This document shows positions 25,314-34,865 of a stretch of 64,000 nucleotides of DNA, piece by piece. Within the stretch, counting starts at the first letter, position 1, and the number at the start of each line of letters is the position of its first letter. Under the pieces are notes generated by a model that worked only from the letters and a program-made list of their open reading frames with translations, made no database searches and was not told the DNA's origin. This DNA comes from SHZL01 sp963708905 (lineage in GTDB: Bacteria; Pseudomonadota; Gammaproteobacteria; Xanthomonadales; SZUA-36): positions 1-64,000 of the forward strand of contig CAVPUV010000012.1 of NCBI GenBank assembly GCA_963708905.1, read 5' to 3'. A program made the translations under genes and the position numbers.

Positions 25314-25964
25314 TCATGCGGTGAGAGACATCATGACGAGGTGGCGTTGCTCATGCAATCCCGGCACGGAAAGTTTTTCCACGCGGTCAACGCGGATCCA
25401 GCCGGGCAGCGCGGCAATCTCCTCAGCGGGATAACGTCCTTTCATGGCCAGCAATTTCGACTCCGGTCCCAGCAGGTGGCGGGCGGCAGCGGCATATTGC
25501 GCCAGGCTGGATAACGCCCGACTGATTACACATGCCATCTTCAGCTGCGGCGCATAGCGCTCCAGGCGTTGTTGCAGCGGGTGAATATTGGCCAGTCCGA
25601 GTTCACGCCGGACCTGGCGCAGAAAGCGGATCCTTTTGCCGGCGCTGTCCAGCAGGGTCACCTCCAGCCCGGGCCGCATGATCGCCAGTGGCACCCCGGG
25701 CAAGCCGGCGCCAGTCCCGGCATCGAGCAAGGACTCCGTGTGCAGCCAGGGCAATACCGACAGGGAATCCAGCACGTGGCGGGCCACCATCTCATGCGGT
25801 TGGCGCACGGCGGTCAGGTTATAAGCCTGATTCCAGCGTGTGAGGAGGTCCAGGTACGCCAGTAAGCGATCGCACGCTTCCACGCCCGGTTCCTCTCCCA
25901 GCAGTGTGTGACAGCCGGCAAGCAGCGCTGACACCCGGTCGCTATGGTCGGCTGCTGCGTTCAA
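25314..25964 (-). CDS. rsmG: 16S rRNA m7G527 methyltransferase
   Basis: A 216-residue Rossmann-fold methyltransferase. It has the SAM-binding motif SLLDAGTGAGLPGVPLAIMR, the preceding LTRWNQAYNLTAVR and a later ISRALSSLAQYAAAA typical of RsmG (GidB). It methylates G527 of 16S rRNA. The likely start is TTG at 25964, overlapping the oppF stop as TTGA. In relatives mnmG (gidA) usually lies just upstream; here its place is taken by the peptide transporter operon, so the block has been rearranged. Confidence 0.95.
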   Translation of the reverse strand: MNAAADHSDRVSALLAGCHTLLGEEPGVEACDRLLAYLDLLTRWNQAYNLTAVRQPHEMVARHVLDSLSVLPWLHTESLLDAGTGAGLPGVPLAIMRPGLEVTLLDSAGKRIRFLRQVRRELGLANIHPLQQRLERYAPQLKMACVISRALSSLAQYAAAARHLLGPESKLLAMKGRYPAEEIAALPGWIRVDRVEKLSVPGLHEQRHLVMMSLTA

Positions 25965-26962
25965 ATGGACAGGTCCAGTTCCTCCGCCCGGTGACAGGCA
26001 ATCCAGTCACCGTTTTCCATGCGCCGCAATGCCGGCACATCGGCCTGACAGCGTTGCACCAGGTAAGGGCAACGGTTGTGGAAAATGCAGCCCCGCGGCG
26101 GATTGAACGGCGAGGGCATATCGCCCTTGAGCCAACCGTCCCGGATCGAGTCCCTGGCCAGCCTGGGGTCCGCAACCGGCACCGACTTCATCAAAGCACG
26201 GGAGTAGGGGTGATAGGGCCGCCGGTACAATGCGGTCTTGTCCGCCAGCTCCATGCTGCGCCCCATGTACATCACCATCACGCGATCGCTGATATGCCGC
26301 ACGATGGAAAGATCGTGGGCAATAAAGATCAGCGCCAGACCCAGTTTCTTTTGCAGATTACGCAACAGGTTGACAATCTGGGCCTGAATGGAAACATCCA
26401 GCGCACTGACAGGTTCATCACAGATCAGCAGCTTGGGATTCAGCACCAGGGAACGGGCTATACCAATGCGTTGGCACTGACCGCCCGAAAACTCATGCGG
26501 GTAACGATTGACCTGGCTCGGCAACAGCCCCACCATTTTCATCATGCCGCGGGCACGTTCCTCGACCTGCAAACTCTCCATGTGCGGATAAAACGTCCAC
26601 AAGGGCTCGGCGATGATGGCGCCCGCCGTCATGCGGGGATCGAGGGAAGCGATGGGATCCTGGAAGACGATCTGCAGCTCTTTACGCTTGTGACGCATCT
26701 GCTCGGCATCCAGTTGGGTGAGGTCTTCCCCCATCCACAAAACCCGTCCGCGTTGCGGCGGGATCAGGCCCAAGATGGCTCGCGCCAGTGTCGATTTCCC
26801 GCAACCCGATTCACCCACGATACCCAGGGTTTCGCCTTCGTCAAGATCAAAGCTGATTCCGTCCACGGCCTTGAGCTGCCGCTCCTTGCGGTGGAACATT
26901 CCGCCGGTGTGGCTGGTGAAGTGGACCGCCAGGTCCTGTACCCGCAAAACCGGCGCGCTCAA
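25961..26962 (-). CDS. oppF: Oligopeptide ABC transporter ATPase OppF
   Basis: One of the two ATPases energising peptide uptake. It has Walker A GIVGESGCGKSTLARAILGL, the signature FSGGQCQRIGIARSLVLNPK, Walker B LLICDEPVSALD and the C-terminal oligopeptide-transporter segment with cysteine-rich PPRGCIFHNRCPYLVQRC, which likely binds a cofactor or stabilises the fold. I place the start at the TTG at 26962 (MSAPVLRVQDLAVHF), which overlaps the oppD stop as TTGA; the frame is open further upstream. It is followed by rsmG with the same kind of overlap. Confidence 0.93.
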   Translation of the reverse strand: MSAPVLRVQDLAVHFTSHTGGMFHRKERQLKAVDGISFDLDEGETLGIVGESGCGKSTLARAILGLIPPQRGRVLWMGEDLTQLDAEQMRHKRKELQIVFQDPIASLDPRMTAGAIIAEPLWTFYPHMESLQVEERARGMMKMVGLLPSQVNRYPHEFSGGQCQRIGIARSLVLNPKLLICDEPVSALDVSIQAQIVNLLRNLQKKLGLALIFIAHDLSIVRHISDRVMVMYMGRSMELADKTALYRRPYHPYSRALMKSVPVADPRLARDSIRDGWLKGDMPSPFNPPRGCIFHNRCPYLVQRCQADVPALRRMENGDWIACHRAEELDLSI

Positions 26963-27969
26963 GTCTCTGCCTCTGACGCGCCGGCACCACAAGCGTCGTC
27001 GACCCTGCCACCCGGCATTTCGTTCACACAGCGGCTCATGCGGCCCTGTCCATCACGCCACACGGGCGGTGCCTGCTCACAAGCTGCGCGCGCTTGTGCA
27101 CATCGAACCCGGAAATAGCAGCCGCTGGGGAGTGCGAGCAGGTTGGGGGGATTGCCGGGAATCGCGTGCAGGTCATCATCGGCAACACGATCCAGACGTG
27201 GTACGGATGCCAGCAAGCCCTGGGTATAGGGATGTTGCGGCCGGTAGAAAATGTCATCCACCGTGCCGCATTCCACTATTTGCCCGGCGTACATCACCAC
27301 GATGCGGTCACAAATACCGGCGACCACCGCCAGGTCATGCGTGATCAGAATGATCGCCATATGGGTCTTTTCGCGCAATTCACCAACCAGCCGGGTGATC
27401 TGTGCCTGCACGGTCACATCCAGTGCAGTGGTAGGTTCATCGGCGATCAGCAGATCCGGCTCGCATAATAGCGCCATGGCAATCATCACCCGCTGCCGCA
27501 TGCCGCCGGAATACTCGTGGGGATATTGGCGAATGCGTTCTTCAGGGTCCGGAATGCGCACCGCACGCAGCATCTCCACCGCATGCGCCACGGCGTCGCG
27601 GTGGCGCAGCTTCTGGTGATGCATGACCACTTCGGTCATCTGCTGCTCGATGGTGAGGAAGGGGTTGAGTGAGGTCATCGGGTCCTGGAAAATCATCGCA
27701 ATTTCCCTGCCCCGCACCCGGTTCAACTCATGCTGGTTCATCTGCATCAGGTCGTTGCCCTTGAACAAGGCCACACCACTGGCTTTGCCGTTGTTTGCCA
27801 GCAGACCCATGATGGCCATCACCAGCTGGCTTTTACCCGAACCGGATTCACCCACGATGGCCAGTGTTTCGCCTGTATCGACGAAAAAATCGACGCCGCT
27901 GACGGCGGAAACTTCGCCATCGGGCGTGTCAAAGCCGACCCGTAACTGCCTGACCTCAAGCATGGGCAT
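26959..27969 (-). CDS. oppD: Oligopeptide ABC transporter ATPase OppD
   Basis: Second ATPase of the peptide transporter. It has Walker A AIVGESGSGKSQLVMAIMGL, signature YSGGMRQRVMIAMALLCEPD, Walker B LLIADEPTTALDVTVQ and a C-terminal cysteine cluster (GCYFRVRCAQARAAC). The ATG at 27969 gives MPMLEVRQLRVGFDTPDGEV and overlaps the oppC stop (TGATG). The frame extends upstream, but the extension overlaps oppC. Confidence 0.94.
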   Translation of the reverse strand: MPMLEVRQLRVGFDTPDGEVSAVSGVDFFVDTGETLAIVGESGSGKSQLVMAIMGLLANNGKASGVALFKGNDLMQMNQHELNRVRGREIAMIFQDPMTSLNPFLTIEQQMTEVVMHHQKLRHRDAVAHAVEMLRAVRIPDPEERIRQYPHEYSGGMRQRVMIAMALLCEPDLLIADEPTTALDVTVQAQITRLVGELREKTHMAIILITHDLAVVAGICDRIVVMYAGQIVECGTVDDIFYRPQHPYTQGLLASVPRLDRVADDDLHAIPGNPPNLLALPSGCYFRVRCAQARAACEQAPPVWRDGQGRMSRCVNEMPGGRVDDACGAGASEAET

Positions 27970-28896
27970 CACAAATGGTCCTTGGGATCCAGTGCGTCGC
28001 GCATGCCGTCGCCAATGTAATTGAAGCAGTACAGCGTCACGGCCAGGAACATCGACGGAAAAATCAGGGTCCACGGCGCCGATTCCATGTCCTGGGCGCC
28101 GTCATTGACCAGGGCGCCCCAGGAACTCATGGGTTCCTGCACGCCCAGGCCGAGGAAACTGAGAAAAGACTCGACCAGGATTACTTGCGGGATGGTCAAC
28201 GTTACATACACCATGACCACGCCGAGCAGGTTGGGAACGATGTGCCGGCTGATAATGGCCCGGTCGCTCACCCCGCAGGCCAGCGCAGCTTCCACGAATT
28301 CAGTATTTTTCAAACCCAGGGTCTGACCGCGCACGATACGCGCCATGTCCAGCCAGTTCACCGCACCAATCGCAACGAAGATCAGGATGATATGGCGGCC
28401 GAAAACCACCATCAGCAGGATGACGAAAAACATGAAAGGCAGCGCGTAGATAATGTCAACCAGGCGCATCATCAGACGGTCGGTCGTACCGCCGTAATAG
28501 CCCGCCACCGCACCGTAACTGATGCCAATGACCAGGCTGACCAGGGTTGCCACCAGACCCACCAGCAGCGAAATGCGCCCGCCCTCGAGTGTTCTGGCCA
28601 GGATATCCCGTCCCACCGAGTCGGTGCCAAACCAGTGCGCATTTTCCAGACTGGGCGGCGCAGCGGTGTGATCCCAATCGGTAAAGTCCGCCGCCCAGGG
28701 CAGCAGCATGGGCCCGATAATGACAGCCAGCAACATAGCAGGTCATGATGATGCCGCTGACTACGGCCGCCCGGTTTTTCAGCAATCGATGCCAGGCATC
28801 CACCCACAGTGAACGGCCCTGCACGCCCCTGACGGCGAAGGCGGCGGCGAATGGATCGTCGATTGGACTGTCGCTGCTCACGTTCCTTTTTACCAT
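27969..28896 (-). CDS. oppC: Oligopeptide ABC permease OppC, +1 frameshift as sequenced
   Basis: An inner-membrane permease subunit. The ATG at 28896 opens MVKRNVSSDSPIDDPFAAAF and reaches the first membrane helix (KNRAAVVSGIIMT), then leaves the correct frame near 28736-28748. The rest, from LLAVIIGPMLLPWA to the stop at 27969, continues in another frame with the EAA-type loop (EAALACGVSDRAIISRHIVP). The whole is 928 bases, 3n+1, so one extra base explains it and removing it gives about 308 residues, normal for OppC. It lies 3 bases after the oppB stop. Confidence 0.88.
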
Positions 28897-28899
28897 AGC

Positions 28900-29841
28900 T
28901 CAGCTCTCGTCAAAGCGGATCTTCGGATTGAGCCAGGCATAGAGCATATCGACGGTGAAGTTGAGCAACACGATGACGCCGCCATAAAAAATGACCACCC
29001 CCATGACCAGGGTATAGTCGCGATTCAACGCGCCTTGTACAAAGTAGCTGCCCAGCCCCGGAATCGAGTAGATGCGTTCGATAACCACCGAACCCGTGAT
29101 CAGGCCGGCGGTAGCCGGCCCCATGAACGAGATCACCGGCAACAGTGCCGGTTTCAGGGCATGCCGGAATACCACCACGCGCCCGGGTAAACCCTTGGCC
29201 CGGGCGGTGCGGATGAAATTGCTGTGCAACACCTCGATCATGCTGCCGCGCGTGAGCCGGGCGATATAAGCGATGACCGGCAAGGCCAGCGTGATCACCG
29301 GCAACAGCATATACCTGAATGACCATTCCCAGCCGCCGGCCGGCAACCATTGCCAGTAAACGGCGAACAGCAGAATCAACAGAGGTGCGACGACAAAGTT
29401 GGGAATCGAAATGCCCATCATGGCCACACCCATCAGCGAGTAATCGATCGCCGAGTTCTGCCGCAGCGCGGCAGCTATGCCCACCAGGGTTCCAAGCACG
29501 AAAGCCAATACCATGGCCAGCCCCCCAATGCTCAGTGAGACGGGAAACCCCTTTGCGATCAGTTCATTGACGGTCCAGTCCTTGTACTGGAAGGAAGGCC
29601 CAAAATCCAGCGTGGCAATCTGCCCCAGGTAACGAAAATATTGCTGCAGCAGCGGCTCATCGAGATGGTATTTGATATCGAGGTTACTGCGGATTTCCGC
29701 GGGCAGGGTCTTTTCACTGTCGAATGGCCCGCCCGGCGCCATCCGCATCATGAAAAACGCGATCGTAATCAGCATCAACAACGTCGGGATCAAGCCCAGC
29801 AGGCGCGAAACGAAGTGCTGCCACAAACCCGATTGGTTCAC
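28900..29841 (-). CDS. oppB: Oligopeptide ABC permease OppB
   Basis: A 313-residue inner-membrane permease with six hydrophobic helices. The first helix is LLGLIPTLLMLITIAFFMMR, and the loop RTARAKGLPGRVVVFRHALK is the conserved EAA-type site that contacts the ATPases. The start overlaps the oppA stop by four bases (ATGA). Length and pattern match E. coli OppB (306). Confidence 0.95.
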   Translation of the reverse strand: MNQSGLWQHFVSRLLGLIPTLLMLITIAFFMMRMAPGGPFDSEKTLPAEIRSNLDIKYHLDEPLLQQYFRYLGQIATLDFGPSFQYKDWTVNELIAKGFPVSLSIGGLAMVLAFVLGTLVGIAAALRQNSAIDYSLMGVAMMGISIPNFVVAPLLILLFAVYWQWLPAGGWEWSFRYMLLPVITLALPVIAYIARLTRGSMIEVLHSNFIRTARAKGLPGRVVVFRHALKPALLPVISFMGPATAGLITGSVVIERIYSIPGLGSYFVQGALNRDYTLVMGVVIFYGGVIVLLNFTVDMLYAWLNPKIRFDES

Positions 29842-31586
29842 TCCAATGGCTCCGTCGGTGTTGCTTCCGGCGCGGCCGGAAGCAGCGGTTCCGGACTGCT
29901 GTCACGCGATCGGAGCTTGTACATGTAACGGCTATGGTGATGATCCATCACGTTGTTCTGCCAGCCTTTGATGTGCTGGTCCACCAGGCGCTTTGTGACA
30001 TAGGTATAGACCGGGATAATGGGGTCGTCATCCAGCAACAGCCGTTCCGCTTCGACCATCATGCGCCCGCGCCGGGCCGGTGCGCGTTCCTGGGCGATCT
30101 GTTCCAGCAGCGCATCGAAGCTGCTGTTGGAGTATCCGTAATCGTTGCGTCCATTTCCGCTGCGAAAAATTTCCAGGAAGCTGTAGGGGTCATTGTAATC
30201 ACTGATCCAGCCGGCACGAAAAACCTGGGTGACGAATTTCTGTTCACGATTCTGCAAGAACACTTTCCACTCTTCGTTCACCAGGGTGGTATGCACCCCA
30301 AGTACCTGCTTCCACATCGAGGCAACCGCCAAAGCGATTTTCTTGTGATTCTCGCTGGTGTTATAGCGGATTTCGACCAGCAATGGACGCTCCGCTGAAT
30401 ATCCCGCCTGTTGATACAGCCGTTGCGCTTCCACGTTTCTTTCGGCCTGGGTCCAGGCGGCATATTCCGGCACGGCAGGTTCATACTCGCCGATGCCGGG
30501 CGGGATGAGCGCAAAAGAGGGCCTTTCGCCAAACTGCGTGACTTTATCGGTCACGACGTCGCGGTCAATGGCCAGCACCAGGGCCCGGCGCAGTGCCGGT
30601 TCTTCCTTGAACGGTTCACGGGTCAAATTGAAACCGAGAAAGTAAGAACCCAGCCAGGGACTCACGATCAATTCATCTGCATAATACTTCTGCAGCCAGG
30701 CGAACTGGTTGTTGGGAACCTCATAAGTCCAGTCCAGCTCACCGGCGCGGAACTGCTTGACTTCAGTCGCCGGGTTTGCAATCGGCAAATAAATCACCCG
30801 CTCCAGCAAGGTCTGGCCGGCAGCGCGATAATGTGGATTCCTTTCCAGTTCGATCGATGAGCGCACCTCCCAGTGCTTCAGCACATAGGCGCCGTTGGAT
30901 ACCAGACCATCAGCACGGGAGAAGCGGTCACCCAGAGCTTCCAGGCTGGGCCGGTGTACCGGGTAGGTGATCGAGTGGGTCAACAGGCCAAGAAAATAAG
31001 GCGTGGGATCAACCAGGGTGATCTGCAGGGTGTACTCATCCAGCAGTGTCACGCCCAGCTCAGAGGGTGGCTTCTGGCCGCTGATCACTTCATCCGCATG
31101 GACAATCGGCAGTAACATATTGGCGGCGTTCGAGGCCGTCGCCGGATCGGCAGCGCGGCGCAGACTGAAGACGAAATCTTCAGCGCTAAGCACATCACCG
31201 TTTGACCAGCGCGCATTGCGGTCAAGATAAAACGTATAAACCTTGCCATCCCGGGATATGTTCCAGCGCGTGGCGGCGCCCGGGATGATGGCGCCATCCA
31301 CCGCCTCGGTGGTTAAACCCTCGTACAGGTCACGCAGGATATGCGCAGCCGGAGTGCCTTCGGCCAGATGCGGGTCCAGCGTTTGCGGCTCTTCGCCGTT
31401 ACCCCGGTACAAGACCTGTTCATCCGCCAGCACAGCAGGGTCCGGACGGCCATCAATCAGCACCAGATCAACCGGTTGCGGCCTGTTCTCGCGCGGTGTG
31501 TCCAGCTGTTGACCTGGTTCGCCGCAGGCAATCAATGCCATGGTAAACAACCCGGGCACAAGCCAGTGGCGAGACGTTGAAATCAA
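29838..31586 (-). CDS. oppA: Oligopeptide-binding lipoprotein OppA (1)
   Basis: A 582-residue periplasmic solute-binding protein (SBP_bac_5). The N-terminus SRHWLVPGLFTMALIACGEP has a lipobox-like LIAC, so it is probably tethered to the membrane. The family pattern follows: LYRGNGEEPQTLDPHLAEG, DLYEGLTTEA and YTFYLDRNARWSNGDVLSAE. A low-complexity tail (PLLPAAPEATPTEPLE) ends it. The start overlaps the stop of the second binding protein gene (ATGA). It likely captures oligopeptides for OppBCDF, or murein peptides. Confidence 0.93.
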   Translation of the reverse strand: MISTSRHWLVPGLFTMALIACGEPGQQLDTPRENRPQPVDLVLIDGRPDPAVLADEQVLYRGNGEEPQTLDPHLAEGTPAAHILRDLYEGLTTEAVDGAIIPGAATRWNISRDGKVYTFYLDRNARWSNGDVLSAEDFVFSLRRAADPATASNAANMLLPIVHADEVISGQKPPSELGVTLLDEYTLQITLVDPTPYFLGLLTHSITYPVHRPSLEALGDRFSRADGLVSNGAYVLKHWEVRSSIELERNPHYRAAGQTLLERVIYLPIANPATEVKQFRAGELDWTYEVPNNQFAWLQKYYADELIVSPWLGSYFLGFNLTREPFKEEPALRRALVLAIDRDVVTDKVTQFGERPSFALIPPGIGEYEPAVPEYAAWTQAERNVEAQRLYQQAGYSAERPLLVEIRYNTSENHKKIALAVASMWKQVLGVHTTLVNEEWKVFLQNREQKFVTQVFRAGWISDYNDPYSFLEIFRSGNGRNDYGYSNSSFDALLEQIAQERAPARRGRMMVEAERLLLDDDPIIPVYTYVTKRLVDQHIKGWQNNVMDHHHSRYMYKLRSRDSSPEPLLPAAPEATPTEPLE

Positions 31587-33178
31587 TGCTTTTCCTTGCT
31601 CATGTAGCGCGACAGGTGAACGTCCCTGACATTATCCGTGAAACCTTCGACAGCCGGTTTTACCAGATGTCGTGATACGTAATAGTACAGCGGGATGACC
31701 GGCATGGTGTCGAGCAATCGCGCCTCTGCCCGCTGTAACACGGCCAGCCGGCTGCCACTTTCCGCCTGGCTTGCCAGCTCCATCAGGCGATCGAATTCAC
31801 TGTCTGCATGAAACGTCGTATTCAGTTCACTGCCGCTCAGGAACAGATCGAGAAAGCTGGATGGGTCGGCAAAATCGGCAATCCAGCCGGCGCGGAACAC
31901 TTCGGTTACGACGCCAAGCCGCCGGTTGTTCACGAACACTTTCCATTCCTCGTTAATGAGTTCGGTATTGATGCCCAGTACCTGTTTCCACATCGCCGCC
32001 ACGGTCACGGCAATGCGCCGGTGCAAACCCGAGGTGTTGTAACGCAGCTGCAACAGCAACGGCCGGCGGCGGCTGAATCCGGCGGCCGCCAACAGCCGCC
32101 GTGCTTCCGCTTCCCGCTCGGCCTGACTGGCCTGCGCCAGGGCCATTTGTTGCGGTTCATAGCCACCCATCCCCGGCGGTACCACACCCCAGCCCGGCAA
32201 TTCACCAGCACCCAGCACCACCCTTACCAAGGTCTGCCGATCGATGGCCAGCGCCAGCGCCCGGCGTAATTCCACCGAACGTCCAAGTTCTTTGTGGTGC
32301 ATATTCAGGCCCAGCCAGAAACTTCCCAGGTAGGGGCTGACGTGCAGTTCCGCAGCGAGGTTTTCCCGTAACCAGCCGAAACGGCCGGCCGGTATGGTCT
32401 CGGTGATATCCAGCTCTCCAGCCCGGTAACGCGCCAGCTCGCTGGTGGGCTCCTCTATGGGATAGTACTCCACCGTCTCCACGGCAACCGCGGACGCTGC
32501 ATGGTAATTCGGATTACGTTGCAGCCGTATCACCGAACGCGGTATCCATTCGGCGACGGTAAATGGTCCATTGACGGGGTCCCCGACGGTGTCATCGCCC
32601 GGCGCGGCATGCAACGGGAAACTGACCGGGTGCGCCAGGATTTCCACGAACCAGGGTGCTGCTTTCGTCAACGTGATCTGCAACTGATCCACGGCCAAAG
32701 CCTTGATGCCCAGCTTGCTGGCAGGGAGATGGCCGTTCATTATTTCCTTTGCGTTGCGTATTTCCTGCAGCAGACCCGCGGTGACAGCCAAAGTCTCCGG
32801 AGTCAGTGCCCGGCGCCAGGCGCGCACAAAGTCGTCCGCAGTTACCGCATCGCCGTTGGACCATCGCGCATCGGTACGCAAGGTGAAAAGATAGCGTTTA
32901 CCCGCGTCCAGCACTTGCCAGCTCAACGCCACCCCCGGCACCAGGTTACCGGCAGCATCGAAAGTGACCAGGCCCTCGCGCACATCGCGCAGCAAATTGA
33001 TGGCCGTCAAACCCTGGGCCTGGTGAATGTGCAGGGAATCCGGCTCCGGACCCAGCCCCCGGCGCAAACCTGCCGCGGGCAAATTCTGCGCATAGCCCCA
33101 CAGCAGAACGCACAGCAGCAGTAATGACAGTCTTCCATGGGCCATGGGCATGTGATGATTCAATCTGTTTCCCGGCAT
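31583..33178 (-). CDS. Oligopeptide-binding protein OppA-like (2)
   Basis: A second SBP_bac_5 protein, 531 residues, first gene of the operon. The N-terminal signal (MAHGRLSLLLLCVLLWGYAQ) is of the ordinary secreted type, without a lipobox cysteine; several ATGs (33178, 33151, 33145) could start it. It shares LSWQVLDAGKRYLFTLRTDA, RWSNGDAVTADDFVRAWRRA and the C-terminal SRYMSKEK with its neighbour, so the pair arose by duplication and then diverged. Two binding proteins may widen the substrate range of one transporter. The 151-base gap to gshA on the other strand must hold divergent promoters. Confidence 0.9.
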   Translation of the reverse strand: MPGNRLNHHMPMAHGRLSLLLLCVLLWGYAQNLPAAGLRRGLGPEPDSLHIHQAQGLTAINLLRDVREGLVTFDAAGNLVPGVALSWQVLDAGKRYLFTLRTDARWSNGDAVTADDFVRAWRRALTPETLAVTAGLLQEIRNAKEIMNGHLPASKLGIKALAVDQLQITLTKAAPWFVEILAHPVSFPLHAAPGDDTVGDPVNGPFTVAEWIPRSVIRLQRNPNYHAASAVAVETVEYYPIEEPTSELARYRAGELDITETIPAGRFGWLRENLAAELHVSPYLGSFWLGLNMHHKELGRSVELRRALALAIDRQTLVRVVLGAGELPGWGVVPPGMGGYEPQQMALAQASQAEREAEARRLLAAAGFSRRRPLLLQLRYNTSGLHRRIAVTVAAMWKQVLGINTELINEEWKVFVNNRRLGVVTEVFRAGWIADFADPSSFLDLFLSGSELNTTFHADSEFDRLMELASQAESGSRLAVLQRAEARLLDTMPVIPLYYYVSRHLVKPAVEGFTDNVRDVHLSRYMSKEKH

Positions 33179-33329
33179 TGGCAGCGTGTATCCTATGAAT
33201 GCGGGCTTCCGTTGGCAATCAAATACTCTGTTGCCGTCAGAATCCCGGGGTTTGTTCTTGCGAACAGACTGCTTTGTTGCGAAACCGTACCCACCACGGG
33301 TCCGGGATCACCCAGACCAGGAACAGGAT

Positions 33330-34691
33330 ATGGCCAAAGAGCCTGCCGGAACCATAGAACGTGTAAGTGAATTACTGGACTACATGGCCAGCGGCAGCCG
33401 TCCAGCCGAGCAATGGCGCCTGGGTACAGAACACGAAAAATTCGGCTTTACCCGGGACGATCTGCGTCCGCTGCCCTATGCAGGCGAACGGGGCATCCAG
33501 GCCATCCTGACTGCCCTGGCGGAAAAGTACCGCTGGACCCCGGTTCTGGAGCAGGGTTTGCCCATCGCCCTGCTGGATGATGCCGGAGCTTCCATTACGC
33601 TGGAGCCGGGCGGTCAACTGGAACTCTCCGGCGCCCTGCTCGACACCCTGCACGACACCTGCCGTGAGGTGAATACCCACCTCAAACAGGTCAAGTCCGT
33701 CTGTGCACCACTGAACATTGCCTTTCTTGGCATGGGATTCAACCCCAAGTGGCGCCGCGAGGATATGGAGTGGATGCCCAAGGCGCGGTACCGGATCATG
33801 CGCGAATACATGAAGAAAGTCGGCACCATGGGCCAGGACATGATGAGCCGAACGTGTACCGTGCAGGTCAACCTCGATTTTTCTTCCGAAGCCGACATGG
33901 TGCAAAAATTTCGGGTCGCGCTGGCTTTGCAACCGGTTGCCACCGCCCTGTTTGCAAATTCCCCGTTCACCGAAGGCAAGGTCAACGGCTATCTCAGTTA
34001 CCGCTCACGTATCTGGGAGGATACGGATCCGGACCGCACCGGCATGCTGCCGTTCGTGTTCGAAGACGGCATGGGCTTCGAACGCTACGTGGACTACATG
34101 CTGGACGTACCCATGTATTTCGTCTATCGCGACGGTAACTACATCAATGCCGCCGGCCAGTCTTTCCGTGATTTTCTCGCCGGCAGGCTGCCCGCTCTTC
34201 CCGGCGAACGGCCCACCATCAAGGACTGGGAAGATCATCTGACCACCACGTTTCCGGAAGTACGCTTGAAGCGATTTCTCGAGATGCGCGGCGCGGATGG
34301 CGGACCCTGGGGACAGTTATGCGCTTTACCGGCGTTCTGGGTCGGTTTGCTTTATCACCAGCCCGCACTGGATGCTGCCTGGGATATTTCCCGGGACTGG
34401 TCCATGGAGGAAAGACTGAAACTGCGCCATGACGTACCCCGTTTGGGCCTGCAAGCGGTGGTGCGGGGACGCAGCGTACAATCTCTGGCGCAGGAGCTTG
34501 TCCAGCTGGCGGGCGCAGGCTTGAGCGCCCGCCGGCGACTCAATGCCGCGGGAGATAATGAAACCGGCTTCCTTGAACCGCTGCAACGAACCGCCGAGAG
34601 CGGAAAAACACCGGCGGAAATAAAGCTTGACCGTTTCCACCACGCCTGGGGGGATTCGGTCGATCCTGTTTTCAGCGAATTCGCTTACTAG
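33330..34691 (+). CDS. gshA: Glutamate-cysteine ligase (plant/proteobacterial GCS2 type)
   Basis: About 453 residues that catalyse the first step of glutathione synthesis. It is of the type shared by plants and many proteobacteria rather than the E. coli type: EQWRLGTEHEKFGFTRDDLR, ITLEPGGQLELSGALLDTLH, FLGMGFNPKWRREDMEWMPK and MMSRTCTVQVNLDFSSEADM. I chose ATG 33330 (MAKEPAGTIERVSELLDY) because the family begins there and GGAACAGG precedes it; the frame is open 48 codons further. It ends EFAY with stop TAG at 34689-34691, where the five-hairpin element begins. Confidence 0.94.
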   Translation: MAKEPAGTIERVSELLDYMASGSRPAEQWRLGTEHEKFGFTRDDLRPLPYAGERGIQAILTALAEKYRWTPVLEQGLPIALLDDAGASITLEPGGQLELSGALLDTLHDTCREVNTHLKQVKSVCAPLNIAFLGMGFNPKWRREDMEWMPKARYRIMREYMKKVGTMGQDMMSRTCTVQVNLDFSSEADMVQKFRVALALQPVATALFANSPFTEGKVNGYLSYRSRIWEDTDPDRTGMLPFVFEDGMGFERYVDYMLDVPMYFVYRDGNYINAAGQSFRDFLAGRLPALPGERPTIKDWEDHLTTTFPEVRLKRFLEMRGADGGPWGQLCALPAFWVGLLYHQPALDAAWDISRDWSMEERLKLRHDVPRLGLQAVVRGRSVQSLAQELVQLAGAGLSARRRLNAAGDNETGFLEPLQRTAESGKTPAEIKLDRFHHAWGDSVDPVFSEFAY

Positions 34692-34842
34692 TGTCTGTCC
34701 ATAAACGGGCATCCCAGCCCGTTATGGAATCGCGAAGCAAAAGCGTGGTTTTGCTTCGCTCTCATTTTCAATGACTTACATCATTGAAAATGGCGGCACT
34801 TCCATGTGCCGCGTTAACGTGCATCTATTTTCGGATGCGCAC
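34691..34842. repeat. Five-hairpin element, copy 2 (at gshA stop codon)
   Basis: All five hairpins are present, the third with a 12-base stem (CATTTTCAATGA/TCATTGAAAATG). TTACTA occurs on both sides (34685-34690 and 34843-34848), a target-site duplication of at least six bases. The insertion falls inside the gshA stop: the right flank reads TTACTAAC, so the original stop was TAA and is now TAG. Confidence 0.9.
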
Positions 34843-34865
34843 TTACTAACTCTTCGGCAACCCCT

